Positions 51,793 through 61,952 are shown, counted from the stretch's first letter. The stretch is 64,000 nt of DNA from UBA7692 sp964650845 (GCA_964650845.1 CAZYXR010000001.1:55037-119036), one strand, 5' to 3'. Notes: generated by a model from the sequence alone, not told the origin. Made by a program: numbers and translations.

Positions 51793-54081
51793 TTACTTTA
51801 CTACCTGAATTTTCTTTTTCGCAGCACCATTGCCCGATACCGAGAGGAAATAATTGCCTGCTGCAAAATCGTTCAAATCTACTTCAAACCAATTATCGCC
51901 TAAATTGATAACGGTTTGTTTCGCAAAAACTGTTCTTCCGGCAATGTCGGTAATTTCAATTTTGCCGGTGTACGTTTTATCCGAAACAACAGAAATATTC
52001 AACTTGTCGAATGCCGGATTTGGATAAGCCAATACATCAATATTGTTTTCAATTTCGCCAATGCCAACTGTGCCATTGCAACCGTTGGTTACATAACGCA
52101 TGGTATTAAAATCAATGTAGCAAGCCCATTCCGGGTGGTCCACAAATGGATTGCGATTTCCTTGTTGGTCTTGCACAAACTCGTTGCGGGCGCGCTCGAA
52201 TGCACTTGGCGGATCTTGCTGATGCCATTTCTTTAAAATAGCTTGTTTTTGGCGAGTGCTTAATTGCTCATCGGGGTTTGGAAAAGTACCCGGAATTACC
52301 AACGAGTCTAACGACCAAGCATCATAAAGCGTAGTGCCCGAGCCTACTTTGTTTGCTAAACGGTTATAAGCTGTAAGCATATACATAATGCTGCGGGCAA
52401 CATCACCTTTTACCTCATCGAGTGGTTCAAATACTTTTTTGCCATTGGCATCGGTACCAAATTTTGCTTGTTGAAAATTGCCTGTTTGGTTTACAATTTC
52501 ATCGAATGGATAATTGCTGCGCGGTGCATTTACATCGTTTTGATTGGCAAGGCGCAGGTTGTGCTGGTCAGAGTAAGCATATCTATCTTCATGCCCTGCA
52601 TTGCCAAAAGTTGGCATCCAGCTCGAAGCTGTTGCGTGCTCGCGGCTCATGTTTAGCGGAGTAAAATCGAAAGGCGGAGTAAACAAAACAAACTGCCCGC
52701 TGTATTCGCAGTTTACCACTTTTTGCTCGCCTACGGTATCGCGGGTATAAAAATTATCTATCAAAGTAGATTTGTAATTGCTGTAAAAAACTTGCGAATG
52801 ATTATTGATAAGCGTGCCTAATGCAGTAGGGAAATTTGCATTTGCGGTATCAATGCCATTGTAGTAATTGCCCGGCAATGCTGCGCCACTGGTGCGGTTG
52901 GCGGCAAGCGGAGAGGCTGTTTTGTAATTCACATATTGCCCAACGCCATTGTATGGAAACACCGCAAAATGGTAATTCAACCCTGCGTGAGTTTCGCGCA
53001 CGGTAAATGAAGTATCGCTGCCCACATAAAATACTTTTGAAGCGCCTACACCCGTTCCCACATCATAGTTTTCGCCATCGGCCGGCACATCGGTTACGGC
53101 ACTGCCTTCTTTGCGCAATACCAAGTAGCCCTCGGATGTATTGCCGCTTACACCCACTTTTAGAGAATACGATTTGATGTTTGAAAAATTGATTGCGCTT
53201 GGGTTTGCATTTGGCTCGGTAGCGTACATACCTCCCACACCATTCAAATAAATGATGTATGGATTTTCGTCAGCATCGTTGTTGCCTATGGTAAGCACTG
53301 CACTGCGTGTGCCGGCTGCGCTTGGCGTAAATGTAAAATCAATTTCGCCACTATCATTTGGTGCAATGGTTGCAGGAAAAGCACCAAGCACATAATCTGC
53401 AGCATTTGTTCCGCTGATATTTACAGCCGAAAGCGTTAATGCTGAATCGGAACCAAAATTATACACTTTTACTTTTAAATTGCTTGGTGTACTAACCGCA
53501 GAGCTGAACCAAACATTGCCGCCAGTGGTAACTTTTGTGTTGTTGAAATTAGCTTCAATTTCGGCATCGGCACCGGCAACAGGAATTGCAACAGCTACAT
53601 CTTCAACCACAAGATTAAAGCCCGAAGCTTTATTGCTGAAAAATACACGCAGGTATCGCGAAGTAGCTTTTGGTGTATCAACAAAAAAAGTAAAAGCAGC
53701 TTTATCAATTTGGGCATTGGTTAGTGTGCGCATATCCGTCCACACGGTTCCATTAACCGATTCCTGAGTTTTTACAGTACCCGAAAATGGATTTGCACTG
53801 GTAGTGGAGCCTCTTAAACTGTACGAAAAATGCCCCGGCACATCGCTCAAAGCCACGGCTAAGTACTCGCCTGTGCCATCGAAGCGTGCCGCAGATGGCG
53901 AACTGATAAACAAGCCTGCGCCTGTATAAAACTGATTATCGCTGGTGCCGCCTACATACTGTTGCGACCAACCCGTGGGCAAAGCCCCGCTGCAATCCCA
54001 ACTGGTGGGCACGGGTGCGGTTTGGCTAAAGCTGTTCAGCACAACAATGGTGGCTGCAAAAAGTGTTGAAATTCTATTCAT
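51793..54081 (-). CDS. Secreted endonuclease I with T9SS sorting domain
   Basis: The 762-residue protein has a signal peptide, a choice-of-anchor beta domain, and a middle beta-sandwich/lamina-like domain (about 165-275). The endonuclease I domain follows (about 410-670), with NMSREHATASSWMP, DQHNLRLANQNDVNAPRSN, KGDVARSIMYML and LKKWHQQDPPSAFERARNEF. The last ~80 residues (VLAYPNPAFDKLNISV ... KKKIQVVK) are a T9SS type A sorting domain. It probably degrades extracellular DNA for nutrient or phosphate gain. The EndoI domain lacks the usual disulfide-rich E. coli features, but the histidine core is present. Confidence 0.9.
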   Translation of the reverse strand: MNRISTLFAATIVVLNSFSQTAPVPTSWDCSGALPTGWSQQYVGGTSDNQFYTGAGLFISSPSAARFDGTGEYLAVALSDVPGHFSYSLRGSTTSANPFSGTVKTQESVNGTVWTDMRTLTNAQIDKAAFTFFVDTPKATSRYLRVFFSNKASGFNLVVEDVAVAIPVAGADAEIEANFNNTKVTTGGNVWFSSAVSTPSNLKVKVYNFGSDSALTLSAVNISGTNAADYVLGAFPATIAPNDSGEIDFTFTPSAAGTRSAVLTIGNNDADENPYIIYLNGVGGMYATEPNANPSAINFSNIKSYSLKVGVSGNTSEGYLVLRKEGSAVTDVPADGENYDVGTGVGASKVFYVGSDTSFTVRETHAGLNYHFAVFPYNGVGQYVNYKTASPLAANRTSGAALPGNYYNGIDTANANFPTALGTLINNHSQVFYSNYKSTLIDNFYTRDTVGEQKVVNCEYSGQFVLFTPPFDFTPLNMSREHATASSWMPTFGNAGHEDRYAYSDQHNLRLANQNDVNAPRSNYPFDEIVNQTGNFQQAKFGTDANGKKVFEPLDEVKGDVARSIMYMLTAYNRLANKVGSGTTLYDAWSLDSLVIPGTFPNPDEQLSTRQKQAILKKWHQQDPPSAFERARNEFVQDQQGNRNPFVDHPEWACYIDFNTMRYVTNGCNGTVGIGEIENNIDVLAYPNPAFDKLNISVVSDKTYTGKIEITDIAGRTVFAKQTVINLGDNWFEVDLNDFAAGNYFLSVSGNGAAKKKIQVVK

Positions 54082-54158
54082 GTTTGGTGTTTATACTGTT
54101 TAAAATGCTTTTTCGAGGTTTTATAGCTGTTTTTTGATGGTTTTTAATCGTTTTTTAT

Positions 54159-54368
54159 CGAGCCGCTTTGCCAAAGTCCCGAGCAGAAACCGTTCCGTCC
54201 CGAGCCGTTTTGTTAAAGTCCCGAGCAGGAATTGTTCCGTCCCGAGCCGTTTTGTTAAAGTCCCGAGCAGAAATCGTGCCGCCCCGAGCCGCTTCGCTAA
54301 AGTCCCGAGCAGGAATCGTGCCGCCCCGAGCCGCTGCCTTACAGTCTCAAGCAGGAATCGTGCCGTGC
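54159..54368. repeat. Five degenerate 42-bp tandem repeats
   Basis: Five contiguous 42-bp units start CGAGCCG and end TCC/CCC/TGC, each dividing into two 21-bp halves (CGAGCCG... and CGAGCAG...), with TCCCGAGC at most junctions. The array is GC-rich against the AT-rich flanks. It lies between the endonuclease gene start and the 3' end of the TonB receptor gene. As 42 is a multiple of three, all plus-strand frames stay open through it, but no gene is supported. Function is unknown. Confidence 0.9.
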
Positions 54369-54444
54369 CGGGTCAATGTCATAAAAAACATAGCCACATA
54401 CCCTGTTTTTCTTTATAAAGAACGATTGTTTAGTCTAAAGTCTT

Positions 54445-57339
54445 TTATCTATCTACCTCTTTCTTTTTAATAAAATTCACCCAAGCTATTTCTATACCAA
54501 TGTTCCACCTAAAACCCTGCCCAAAAAACACCGAAGCACTTTTGGCATCGAATTCGCGAAAGAAAGCATTATTGTTGGTAGCATCTTGGATAAAATTGCG
54601 GTTCGTGATGTTGAAAAAATTGGCGCGTACTGTAAAAAGCCATTCTTTTTTCAGCGTGTAGGTGTAGCCGGCCGAAACATCTAAGGTGTAATATCCGGGC
54701 AGTTTCCACGACTCGCGACCGGCATTTGCGCCCGACAATGTTTCGGGATTAAAATCGGCATAAAACTTATCGAAGTAGGTAATACGCGGTTTGATGTACA
54801 AACCTTTAATTGGCTCTATACGCACCATGCCGCCCACTTGCATTTGTGCCGAGCCGCCCACGTGTACACCTTTTGGGTTGAATGAAAGCACGGTATCGGT
54901 ACCCGATTGAAAAATCCAACGAAACTTCACATCCGAATTCCACACCCAATCGCCATAACTAAAAATCCCTTCGATAGTTACCATTTTATGAGGCCTAACA
55001 GCAAAATCTAACTCGCCACCTACGTGGCGCGCTTTGATGCCGGGCACATACACCAATTCTCTGTCTTCAATATTATTAGGGTCGGTAAAAGTGTTGGTGT
55101 AGGGTTTGTTCAGCCATTCGGTGTAATAAGCGTTTACAGTTGCGCTTACCCAGCGCGAGCGAAACAGGTAGCCAACTTCGGCAGAAACAATTTCTTCGTT
55201 TTTAATTCCTGTTGTAAGGTTTAGCCCACGAAGTGGAATAAGGAAATTATAAAATGGTGCTTTGTACAAATAACCACCATTTACAAACACACTGTGTTGC
55301 TCGTTGATGTTGTAGTTTACCCCTGCTTTGATGGTTGCACTTGGCAGTTTCAACAATGGCGTGCGCGAATACACAGCCTCTTTAGATGCGTTGTTGTAAG
55401 CCTTTGCGCCAATAATTTGCTCTACTGCATTGCTACCGTTTTTTACAAAAGTAGTATCACCGCTTTGGGTAACTACTGCGTTTTGCCCAGCTATCACCAC
55501 ATCGGTACCATTGTAATACGCTACATCATAAAAGCCTATTGCTTCTTTAGCTACAATTTCATCATCAATTTTCAGGCTCTTTTTGGCNNNNNNNNNNCGG
55601 TCTTCTTTTAAATAAAAAGTGCCTGCGGCCGAAACATTCACAAAAGCCGAAATCTTTTTGTTGCTCCACTCTGCCTGCACAAAGCCGCCACCCCAGTTCA
55701 CAAAACCATAATCGAAGCGACCAACTTTGCCCCCTTCCACCAAGGTATCGCGCCTTTGCCCGTTTTGGTCGGCACTTGTAGGAATGATGATGTACTTACC
55801 ACCCAGCAAATCGAATACTTCCTGATAGTGTTCGCCTTTGTAGCTTCTAAAATCTAACCCGCCCGAAATATCGAAACCTTTGGGCAATTTATAATTCATA
55901 GTAACCAAGCCACCATACCAATAGTGATTGTTGGTGCTGCGCCTTATGTAGTTGCTGCCTTGCCCAGATTTGTACAACAAGTTTTCATCGTATAAACTTT
56001 GCACATTCAATTGATTCAAGCTATCGTAACGCAGTGTTTGTGCAATAATTTGTGTGCCACCGCCTTTACCTATAGAAGTATAAAATGTGCCCGACAAAAA
56101 GAATTTATCGTTTGGCTGAAAAGAATAGCGCGCAATTACCTGCGGCTTGTGATACACATTTTGCGAAGTGTTGTAACGCGAAGTTTTACCTGATGAAACT
56201 GTATCTACAATCACACCTTGGTCGTTGCGCACAAAAGTTCTTCGATCCAAATCGCCCCAGGTGGGGTTGAAAGTAAAATCTTGGTCAATGAAACGAAAGT
56301 TGCCCTTGGCAATTGCATCGGTAACATCTATGCCAAACTTTCGCCCGGCAAGTGCCGAATCGTAAGCCAAAATAGGCTGCTGGCTGAAACGCTGACCGTG
56401 AACTTGTGGCGCACCAAATGCCGAAACGCTGATAAGGTGCTTGCCTTCTTTGAACATCTTTTCAACTTTGGCATAATAAAACCCTCCCTGAATATCATTT
56501 CCCGAAACCCAACCATTGCCTTGCCTATAAGAACCCGCCACCGAAACTCCCCAACCTTTTGGCAATCTACCCGAGTTGAACATTACTGAAGTTCTGAAAA
56601 ACTCATTATTGGCAAACTCTTGTTTTACTGCCAGTTCGCTGCGGTCGCGAATGCCTGTTGTAAGAATATTGATGGTTCCGCCCACCGAGGGCAGTGCCAA
56701 CTTTGAAGCTCCCAAACCGCGCTGCACTTGCATACTGCGTGTTACAGCATCCAAGCCCATCCAATTGCTCCAATAAACTTCGCCATTTTCCATATCGTTT
56801 ACCGGCACACCGTCAATCATCACCGCCACATTGTTTTGGTTGAAACCGCGAATGGTAATAGTGGCATCGCCATCGCCACCGCCTTTGTTGGTTGCATACA
56901 CACCGGGTGTAGCATTTAGCGCCAGCACCATATCGCGCGAAGCCAAATCTTCTTGAATGCCTTTGGCATCTACTTTAGAAAATGCAACGGGTGTTTTGCG
57001 CTCTACTGCCGGGTCGGCTGTAATAACTACTTCCTTTAACTCGCGAGCTTTGAGCAGCAAATTTAGATTGTAAACCGGCTGACGCAGTGTTACCTTTTCG
57101 TTCAATGGCTCGTAACCCGAATAAGAAATGGTAATAGTGTAAGTTCCATAATCGGCTTCGATAGAAAAATTGCCATCCATATCGGTGGTTACACCTACTC
57201 CTTCTTTCAACAACACATTGGCTTGAATAAGCCCTTCGCCAGTAGCTGCATCGGTAATTTTACCTTTAATAATTCCTTTTTGTGCATTTACAAAAAGCGA
57301 AGAAAAAATCAATGTGGCGAGTAAAAATTTGTGCAGCAT
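54445..57339 (-). CDS. TonB-dependent outer-membrane receptor
   Basis: The 964-residue receptor has a signal peptide, a carboxypeptidase-regulatory-like domain (about 22-100, IIKGKITDAATGEGLIQANV, YSGYEPLNEKV) and a TonB plug (about 115-230, NATPGVYATNKGGGDGDATITIRGFNQNNVAVMIDGVPVND). A beta-barrel follows, ending in GFRWNIGIEIAWVNF. A 10-N gap at 55588-55597 falls in a barrel loop without changing frame. The ligand is unknown; no SusD gene is adjacent. Confidence 0.93.
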   Translation of the reverse strand: MLHKFLLATLIFSSLFVNAQKGIIKGKITDAATGEGLIQANVLLKEGVGVTTDMDGNFSIEADYGTYTITISYSGYEPLNEKVTLRQPVYNLNLLLKARELKEVVITADPAVERKTPVAFSKVDAKGIQEDLASRDMVLALNATPGVYATNKGGGDGDATITIRGFNQNNVAVMIDGVPVNDMENGEVYWSNWMGLDAVTRSMQVQRGLGASKLALPSVGGTINILTTGIRDRSELAVKQEFANNEFFRTSVMFNSGRLPKGWGVSVAGSYRQGNGWVSGNDIQGGFYYAKVEKMFKEGKHLISVSAFGAPQVHGQRFSQQPILAYDSALAGRKFGIDVTDAIAKGNFRFIDQDFTFNPTWGDLDRRTFVRNDQGVIVDTVSSGKTSRYNTSQNVYHKPQVIARYSFQPNDKFFLSGTFYTSIGKGGGTQIIAQTLRYDSLNQLNVQSLYDENLLYKSGQGSNYIRRSTNNHYWYGGLVTMNYKLPKGFDISGGLDFRSYKGEHYQEVFDLLGGKYIIIPTSADQNGQRRDTLVEGGKVGRFDYGFVNWGGGFVQAEWSNKKISAFVNVSAAGTFYLKEDXXXXAKKSLKIDDEIVAKEAIGFYDVAYYNGTDVVIAGQNAVVTQSGDTTFVKNGSNAVEQIIGAKAYNNASKEAVYSRTPLLKLPSATIKAGVNYNINEQHSVFVNGGYLYKAPFYNFLIPLRGLNLTTGIKNEEIVSAEVGYLFRSRWVSATVNAYYTEWLNKPYTNTFTDPNNIEDRELVYVPGIKARHVGGELDFAVRPHKMVTIEGIFSYGDWVWNSDVKFRWIFQSGTDTVLSFNPKGVHVGGSAQMQVGGMVRIEPIKGLYIKPRITYFDKFYADFNPETLSGANAGRESWKLPGYYTLDVSAGYTYTLKKEWLFTVRANFFNITNRNFIQDATNNNAFFREFDAKSASVFFGQGFRWNIGIEIAWVNFIKKKEVDR
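55588..55597. other. Assembly gap (10 N) inside the TonB receptor gene
   Basis: Ten N lie in the barrel region, between YLKED and AKKSLK; the frame is retained with four unknown residues, but the true length is uncertain. Confidence 0.95.
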
Positions 57340-57442
57340 GAAACCAGCAAAAAAATGAGCCGCAAGATTAGTGAATTGTATCCGTCAAATTCAATATATG
57401 ACAGAAACAATACACTTTGTAGATAAAACCACTACATAAAAC

Positions 57443-59506
57443 TTAGCGCACCACACTGCCGTTTGCGATTGCAGCAGTTGGCGAAACAAAAATCAGCTTG
57501 CCCGATGCGTCTTCTGCCAGCAATATCATGCCTTTAGATTCTATGCCGCGCAGTTTGCGCGGTGCAAGATTTGCCACCACACACACTTGTGTACCGGGCA
57601 AATCTTCTGGTTTAAAATGTTCGGCTATACCCGAAACAATGGTGCGGGTTTCAAAGCCTAAATCAACAGACAGTTTTAAAAGCTTATCGGCTTTTTCAAC
57701 CTTTTCGGCAGTTAGAATTGTACCGACACGCAGGTCAATTTTGGCAAAATCATCAAATACAATTTCGGGTGAGAGTTGAGAGGTGAGGGTTGAGGGGATT
57801 TCTGATTTCTGCTCTCCGATTTCTGATTTCTGTTCCACTGTTTTTTTCAATTTAGCTATCTGAGTATCAATTATTTCATCTTCAATTTTTTCAAACAATA
57901 AACTTGCTGTGCCAAGGCTATGATTGCTTTTCATCAATTGCATATCGCCTATGTTTTCCCAGTTCAATTTACAGTTATCCAAGTTCAACATTTCAAACAA
58001 TTTCTTTGAAGCAAAAGGCAAAAATGGTTCTGCTATTAAAGCGAGGTTGGCAATAATTTGAATACAATCGTAAAGAACAATTCCTGTTGCTTCCTTGTCG
58101 GTTTTTATCAACTTCCACGGCTCTTTTTCGGTAAGCAATTTGTTGCCGTGCCGTGCAACATTCATTACTTCCTGCAAAGCCTCGCGAAAGCGGAATTGCT
58201 CTAACGAATCTTCCACTTTTGTTTTTTGCTGAAGCATGAAAGTTTTCAAATCGGAGCATTCGCCAGCCTCAGGCACTTTGCCATCAAAATACTTATCGGT
58301 AAGCACCAAAACACGATTAACAAAATTGCCAAGAATGGCCACCAACTCGCTGTTGTTTTTTAGTTGAAAATCTTTCCATGTAAAATCATTGTCTTTGGTT
58401 TCGGGCATATTGGCACACAGCGAATAGCGCAACACATCTTGCTTACCGGGAAATTCCAGCAAATACTCATGCAGCCACACAGCCCAATTGCGCGAGGTTG
58501 AAATTTTATCGCCTTCTAAATTCAAAAATTCGTTTGCCGGCACATTGTCGGCTACAATAAACTCGCCATGCTCCATCAGCATAGCAGGAAAAATAATGCA
58601 ATGGAAAACGATATTGTCTTTGCCAATAAAATGAATAAGGCGCGTGTCTGCATCTTGCCACCATTTTTTCCAATCATCGTTACCATTAAAGTGCTCAATG
58701 GTGTTAGAGATATAGCCAATTGGGGCATCGAACCACACATACAAAACTTTGCCTTCGGCACCGGGCACCGGCACGGGAATGCCCCAATCTAAATCGCGCG
58801 TCATGCTGCGTGGTTGCAAGCCATCGCCACTTTCTAACCAGCTTTTGCATTGACCGTAAACATTGGTTTTCCAATTGGTGTGTTGCGCCAGATATTGCTC
58901 AATTTTAGGCTGCAATTTGTTTAATGGCAAAAACCAATTTTTGGTCATCCGCTTTACCGGAGCAGCACCACTTAACACGCTGCGTGGGTTTACTAAATCG
59001 GTAGGCGAAAGCGATGAGCCACACTTTTCGCATTGGTCGCCATAGGCATTTTCATTACTACACACAGGGCAAGTGCCCATAATGTATCTATCGGCTAAAA
59101 ACTGCTGGGCAGCTTCATCGTAATATTGCTCGGTTTCGCGCTCTTCAAAGCCGCCTTTATCATATATTTTTTTGAAAAAAGCAGCGGCAGTTTCGTGATG
59201 AATTTTGCTGCTCGTTCTTCCGTAGGCATCAAATGAAATTCCAAACTCCGCAAAAGCGTTTTTCATCATGCCGTGATACTTATCTACCACTTGCTGTGGA
59301 GTAATTCCCTCGTTTCGGGCTTTGATGGTTATAGGCACCCCGTGTTCATCGCTGCCGCAAATAAACAAAGCCTCGCGCTGGCGGCTGCGCAGGTAGCGCA
59401 CATAAATATCGGAAGGCAAATAGCAGCCCGCCAAATGACCAATATGCACAGGCCCGTTGGCATAGGGCAAAGCAGCAGTAATTGTATATCTTTTCCAGTT
59501 TTGCAT
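57443..59506 (-). CDS. metG: Methionyl-tRNA synthetase with C-terminal tRNA-binding domain
   Basis: MetRS charges initiator and elongator tRNA-Met. The 687-residue class I synthetase has HIGH at 21-24 (ANGPVHIGHLAG), a zinc knuckle CPVCSNENAYGDQCEKC near 147, and the KMSKS variant in GDKISTSRNW near 335. A linker at ~545-575 leads to the C-terminal EMAP/Trbp111-like OB domain (IDLRVGTILTAEKVEKADKLLKL ... GIESKGMILLAE). The linker is encoded by short direct repeats. Length is normal for MetRS with the appended domain. Confidence 0.95.
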   Translation of the reverse strand: MQNWKRYTITAALPYANGPVHIGHLAGCYLPSDIYVRYLRSRQREALFICGSDEHGVPITIKARNEGITPQQVVDKYHGMMKNAFAEFGISFDAYGRTSSKIHHETAAAFFKKIYDKGGFEERETEQYYDEAAQQFLADRYIMGTCPVCSNENAYGDQCEKCGSSLSPTDLVNPRSVLSGAAPVKRMTKNWFLPLNKLQPKIEQYLAQHTNWKTNVYGQCKSWLESGDGLQPRSMTRDLDWGIPVPVPGAEGKVLYVWFDAPIGYISNTIEHFNGNDDWKKWWQDADTRLIHFIGKDNIVFHCIIFPAMLMEHGEFIVADNVPANEFLNLEGDKISTSRNWAVWLHEYLLEFPGKQDVLRYSLCANMPETKDNDFTWKDFQLKNNSELVAILGNFVNRVLVLTDKYFDGKVPEAGECSDLKTFMLQQKTKVEDSLEQFRFREALQEVMNVARHGNKLLTEKEPWKLIKTDKEATGIVLYDCIQIIANLALIAEPFLPFASKKLFEMLNLDNCKLNWENIGDMQLMKSNHSLGTASLLFEKIEDEIIDTQIAKLKKTVEQKSEIGEQKSEIPSTLTSQLSPEIVFDDFAKIDLRVGTILTAEKVEKADKLLKLSVDLGFETRTIVSGIAEHFKPEDLPGTQVCVVANLAPRKLRGIESKGMILLAEDASGKLIFVSPTAAIANGSVVR
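57771..57832. repeat. Short direct repeats coding the metG linker
   Basis: GATTTCTGATTTCTG occurs twice, at 57797-57811 and 57818-57832, next to a GAG(A/G)GTTGAG-type run at 57771-57797. On the minus strand this encodes the EQKSEIGEQKSEIPSTLTSQL linker between the MetRS helical domain and the tRNA-binding domain. Confidence 0.75.
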
Positions 59507-59661
59507 AAACGCAGCAAAGATGAAAATTGATTTTAGATATAAGACTTGAGATGAGGGATTTAAGCTAATGACGTAGTTTTTTGCCGTCAGGTTTATAAAA
59601 TTGAACGATATACGGCATTATCAAGTACAAGTATTTAGCCGCACCGCAATTAAAAATTCGC

Positions 59662-59669
59662 TATTTTTG
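59662..59669 (+). promoter_or_regulatory. Candidate -7 box for the beta-helix T9SS gene
   Basis: TATTTTTG matches TAnnTTTG exactly and lies 20 bp upstream of the ATG at 59690. Confidence 0.4.
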
Positions 59670-59689
59670 CTCAAGATTAAAAACAGTAA

Positions 59690-61861
59690 ATGAAACAAAT
59701 AACTTTAATTCTTTTCACTTTACTAATAAGCGTAAAGTTGACTTTAGCATCGGTAATTTATGTAAAAGAATCTGCAAATGGGTTGAACAATGGTACAAGT
59801 TGGACCAATGCTTTTACAAAATTGCAAGATGCCTTAGCGATAAGTCTTCCCAACGATGAAATTTGGGTAGCAGCAGGAACATATAAACCCATATATGTAA
59901 CTAATGCAAGTGTAAATGACAGGTTAGTATCATTTAGCATTCCCAATGGAGTAAAACTTTATGGAGGTTTTGCAGGAAATGAAACACAACTCAGCCAACG
60001 TGATTGGAACATCAATGAAAGTATTTTGAGTGGAAACATAGCTTCACTTACATCTGCGGCAGACAATTCCCATCATGTGCTTACGGTTATAAATGCATCT
60101 ACCGGCACAAGAGTAGATGGACTAAAAGTTATAAGCGGCTATGCCACCGGAAGTGTTAACTATAGTTACGGTGGAGGGCTTTATACATCGAATAGCAACT
60201 TCACTATTGCCAACTGTGAGTTTACTTCAAATTACGCCCGAAGCGGAGGTGCTGCAATTTATAATAATGCATCTTCAGGCGGGGTGGTAAACGTAATTAA
60301 CTGCAAAATAAATGGTAATAGTTCTATTGACGGAAGCATTGTTTCTGCCAGTGGAATATTTAAGATGACTCATTGCGATATTTCAGAAAATCAAGGAAAC
60401 TCAATAATATCAACAGGTTTAAATACTACACTGGATAGATGTATCGTTTCCGGCAATGTTTCGGATAACTACACTCTAAGCGAGCTGAATGCGTATAACT
60501 GTTTATTTGTAGGCAATCTTGCTGGCAGGGCATCTGTAATGGATGTATATTACTCTACTACTGCTCCGGTATTTGAATTTTGGAATTGTACTGTTGTTCA
60601 CAACAGAAGTACAAGCACAAATCCTGATTACTCTTATGCTTTGGGTGGCGGCAGAATGGGTTCTGTTCGCTATCGTAATTGTATAGTTTGGGAAAACTCA
60701 GGGGTACAACAATTTTATTATACCCAATCGGAAGATGTTGGCTATTGCTTGGTTCAAGGGGGATATGTTGGCACAGGGAATAAATCCACTAATCCGCTTT
60801 TTGTAAATCCAGGCAGTGCGGCTATTGCACCTTTCAATGCTCAACAATACAATTATATGCTGCAATCGAACTCCCCTGCACTTAATAGTGGGAGCAATAC
60901 TTTTACTTCGGCTTTATACAATTTGGATTTGTTAGACTCTGCCAGAATATCTGCCAATACTGTTGATATGGGCTGTTATGAGAAACAGTATTGCAGCACC
61001 ACAGCATCAATTACCGCATCGGGGGCAACCAATTTTTGTAATGGCGCTTTTGTAAATTTAACTGTACCTCAATCCGGTGCTTACTTGTGGAGTAATGGGG
61101 CTACGTCTCAAACAATTGCTATTTCAAGCAGTGGTAATTACTCGGTAGAATTAATTGATGCAAATGGTTGTTATGGAACAGCTTCACAACAAGTAACTGT
61201 TTATCCGGCTTCTGTACAAATAACAGGAAATACTGTTTTATGCAATGGCTCAAACACTACGTTATCGGTATCAAGTTCAGATGGGAACATTTTTTCTTGG
61301 AGTACGGGAAATAGTGGAACATCAATTAATGTTACACAAACAGGCTCTTATACTGTAACAGTTACGACTATCAACAGTTGCACTGCAATTGCATCGGTTA
61401 GTGTAACACAAAACAATGTGAATATTCCTTTCATATCTCAGTCTGGCAGCACACTCACAAGTACGCCAGCCACTGCATACCAATGGTATTTAAATGGCAA
61501 TCCAATTAATAATGCTACTTCACAAAGTTACAATCCCATACAAAACGGGAATTATTATGTAGTTGTTACTGAAAATGGTTGTCAGTCGGCAAATTCAAAT
61601 ACAATTACAGTAACAAGTGTTGGCATTGATAATATTTCGGATACTGTAATACAGATTTACCCAAACCCTACTGTTAGCGATGTGGTTATATCTTCAGATG
61701 CCATCCATCACATAATGATATATGATTTAAGCGGACAAAAGGTATATGAAAACAAGATGGAGCAGGTTGTGCAATGCACTGTTTCATTAGCTGAATTTCC
61801 ATCTGGTTTTTACACCATAGTAGTGAATGGCAGCAAGATGAAAAAACTGTTTAAATTATAG
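59690..61861 (+). CDS. Secreted parallel beta-helix protein with T9SS sorting domain
   Basis: The 723-residue protein has a signal peptide, then a right-handed beta-helix region (about 22-430) of the choice-of-anchor Q type, with YVKESANGLNNGTSWTNAFTKLQDAL, IWVAAGTYKP, LYGGFAGNET and repeated xxNCxF turns. Ig/PKD-like repeats follow at ~440-640 (GATNFCNGAFVNLTV, GNYSVELIDANGCYG, GSYTVTVTTINSC). The end (IQIYPNPTVSDVVISS ... SKMKKLFKL) is a T9SS type A sorting domain. Pectate-lyase-like folds often bind or cut polysaccharides, but no catalytic site is clear. Confidence 0.87.
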   Translation: MKQITLILFTLLISVKLTLASVIYVKESANGLNNGTSWTNAFTKLQDALAISLPNDEIWVAAGTYKPIYVTNASVNDRLVSFSIPNGVKLYGGFAGNETQLSQRDWNINESILSGNIASLTSAADNSHHVLTVINASTGTRVDGLKVISGYATGSVNYSYGGGLYTSNSNFTIANCEFTSNYARSGGAAIYNNASSGGVVNVINCKINGNSSIDGSIVSASGIFKMTHCDISENQGNSIISTGLNTTLDRCIVSGNVSDNYTLSELNAYNCLFVGNLAGRASVMDVYYSTTAPVFEFWNCTVVHNRSTSTNPDYSYALGGGRMGSVRYRNCIVWENSGVQQFYYTQSEDVGYCLVQGGYVGTGNKSTNPLFVNPGSAAIAPFNAQQYNYMLQSNSPALNSGSNTFTSALYNLDLLDSARISANTVDMGCYEKQYCSTTASITASGATNFCNGAFVNLTVPQSGAYLWSNGATSQTIAISSSGNYSVELIDANGCYGTASQQVTVYPASVQITGNTVLCNGSNTTLSVSSSDGNIFSWSTGNSGTSINVTQTGSYTVTVTTINSCTAIASVSVTQNNVNIPFISQSGSTLTSTPATAYQWYLNGNPINNATSQSYNPIQNGNYYVVVTENGCQSANSNTITVTSVGIDNISDTVIQIYPNPTVSDVVISSDAIHHIMIYDLSGQKVYENKMEQVVQCTVSLAEFPSGFYTIVVNGSKMKKLFKL

Positions 61862-61952
61862 TGTTCTCCAATTACCTGCTTCCACTGATAGTGAACGCTT
61901 GAATGTCTTAAACTAAGTGCATGATGCTTTTTACAGCAAGCACAGAAAACAT

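Noticed and set aside
54159..54368. CRISPR array
   Set aside because: Units are contiguous and related throughout, with no unique spacers and no cas genes nearby.
54134..54418. Open reading frame across the 42-bp repeats on the plus strand
   Set aside because: The unit length is a multiple of three, so all frames stay open; the peptide is a trivial repeat of SRFAKVPSRN with no family likeness.
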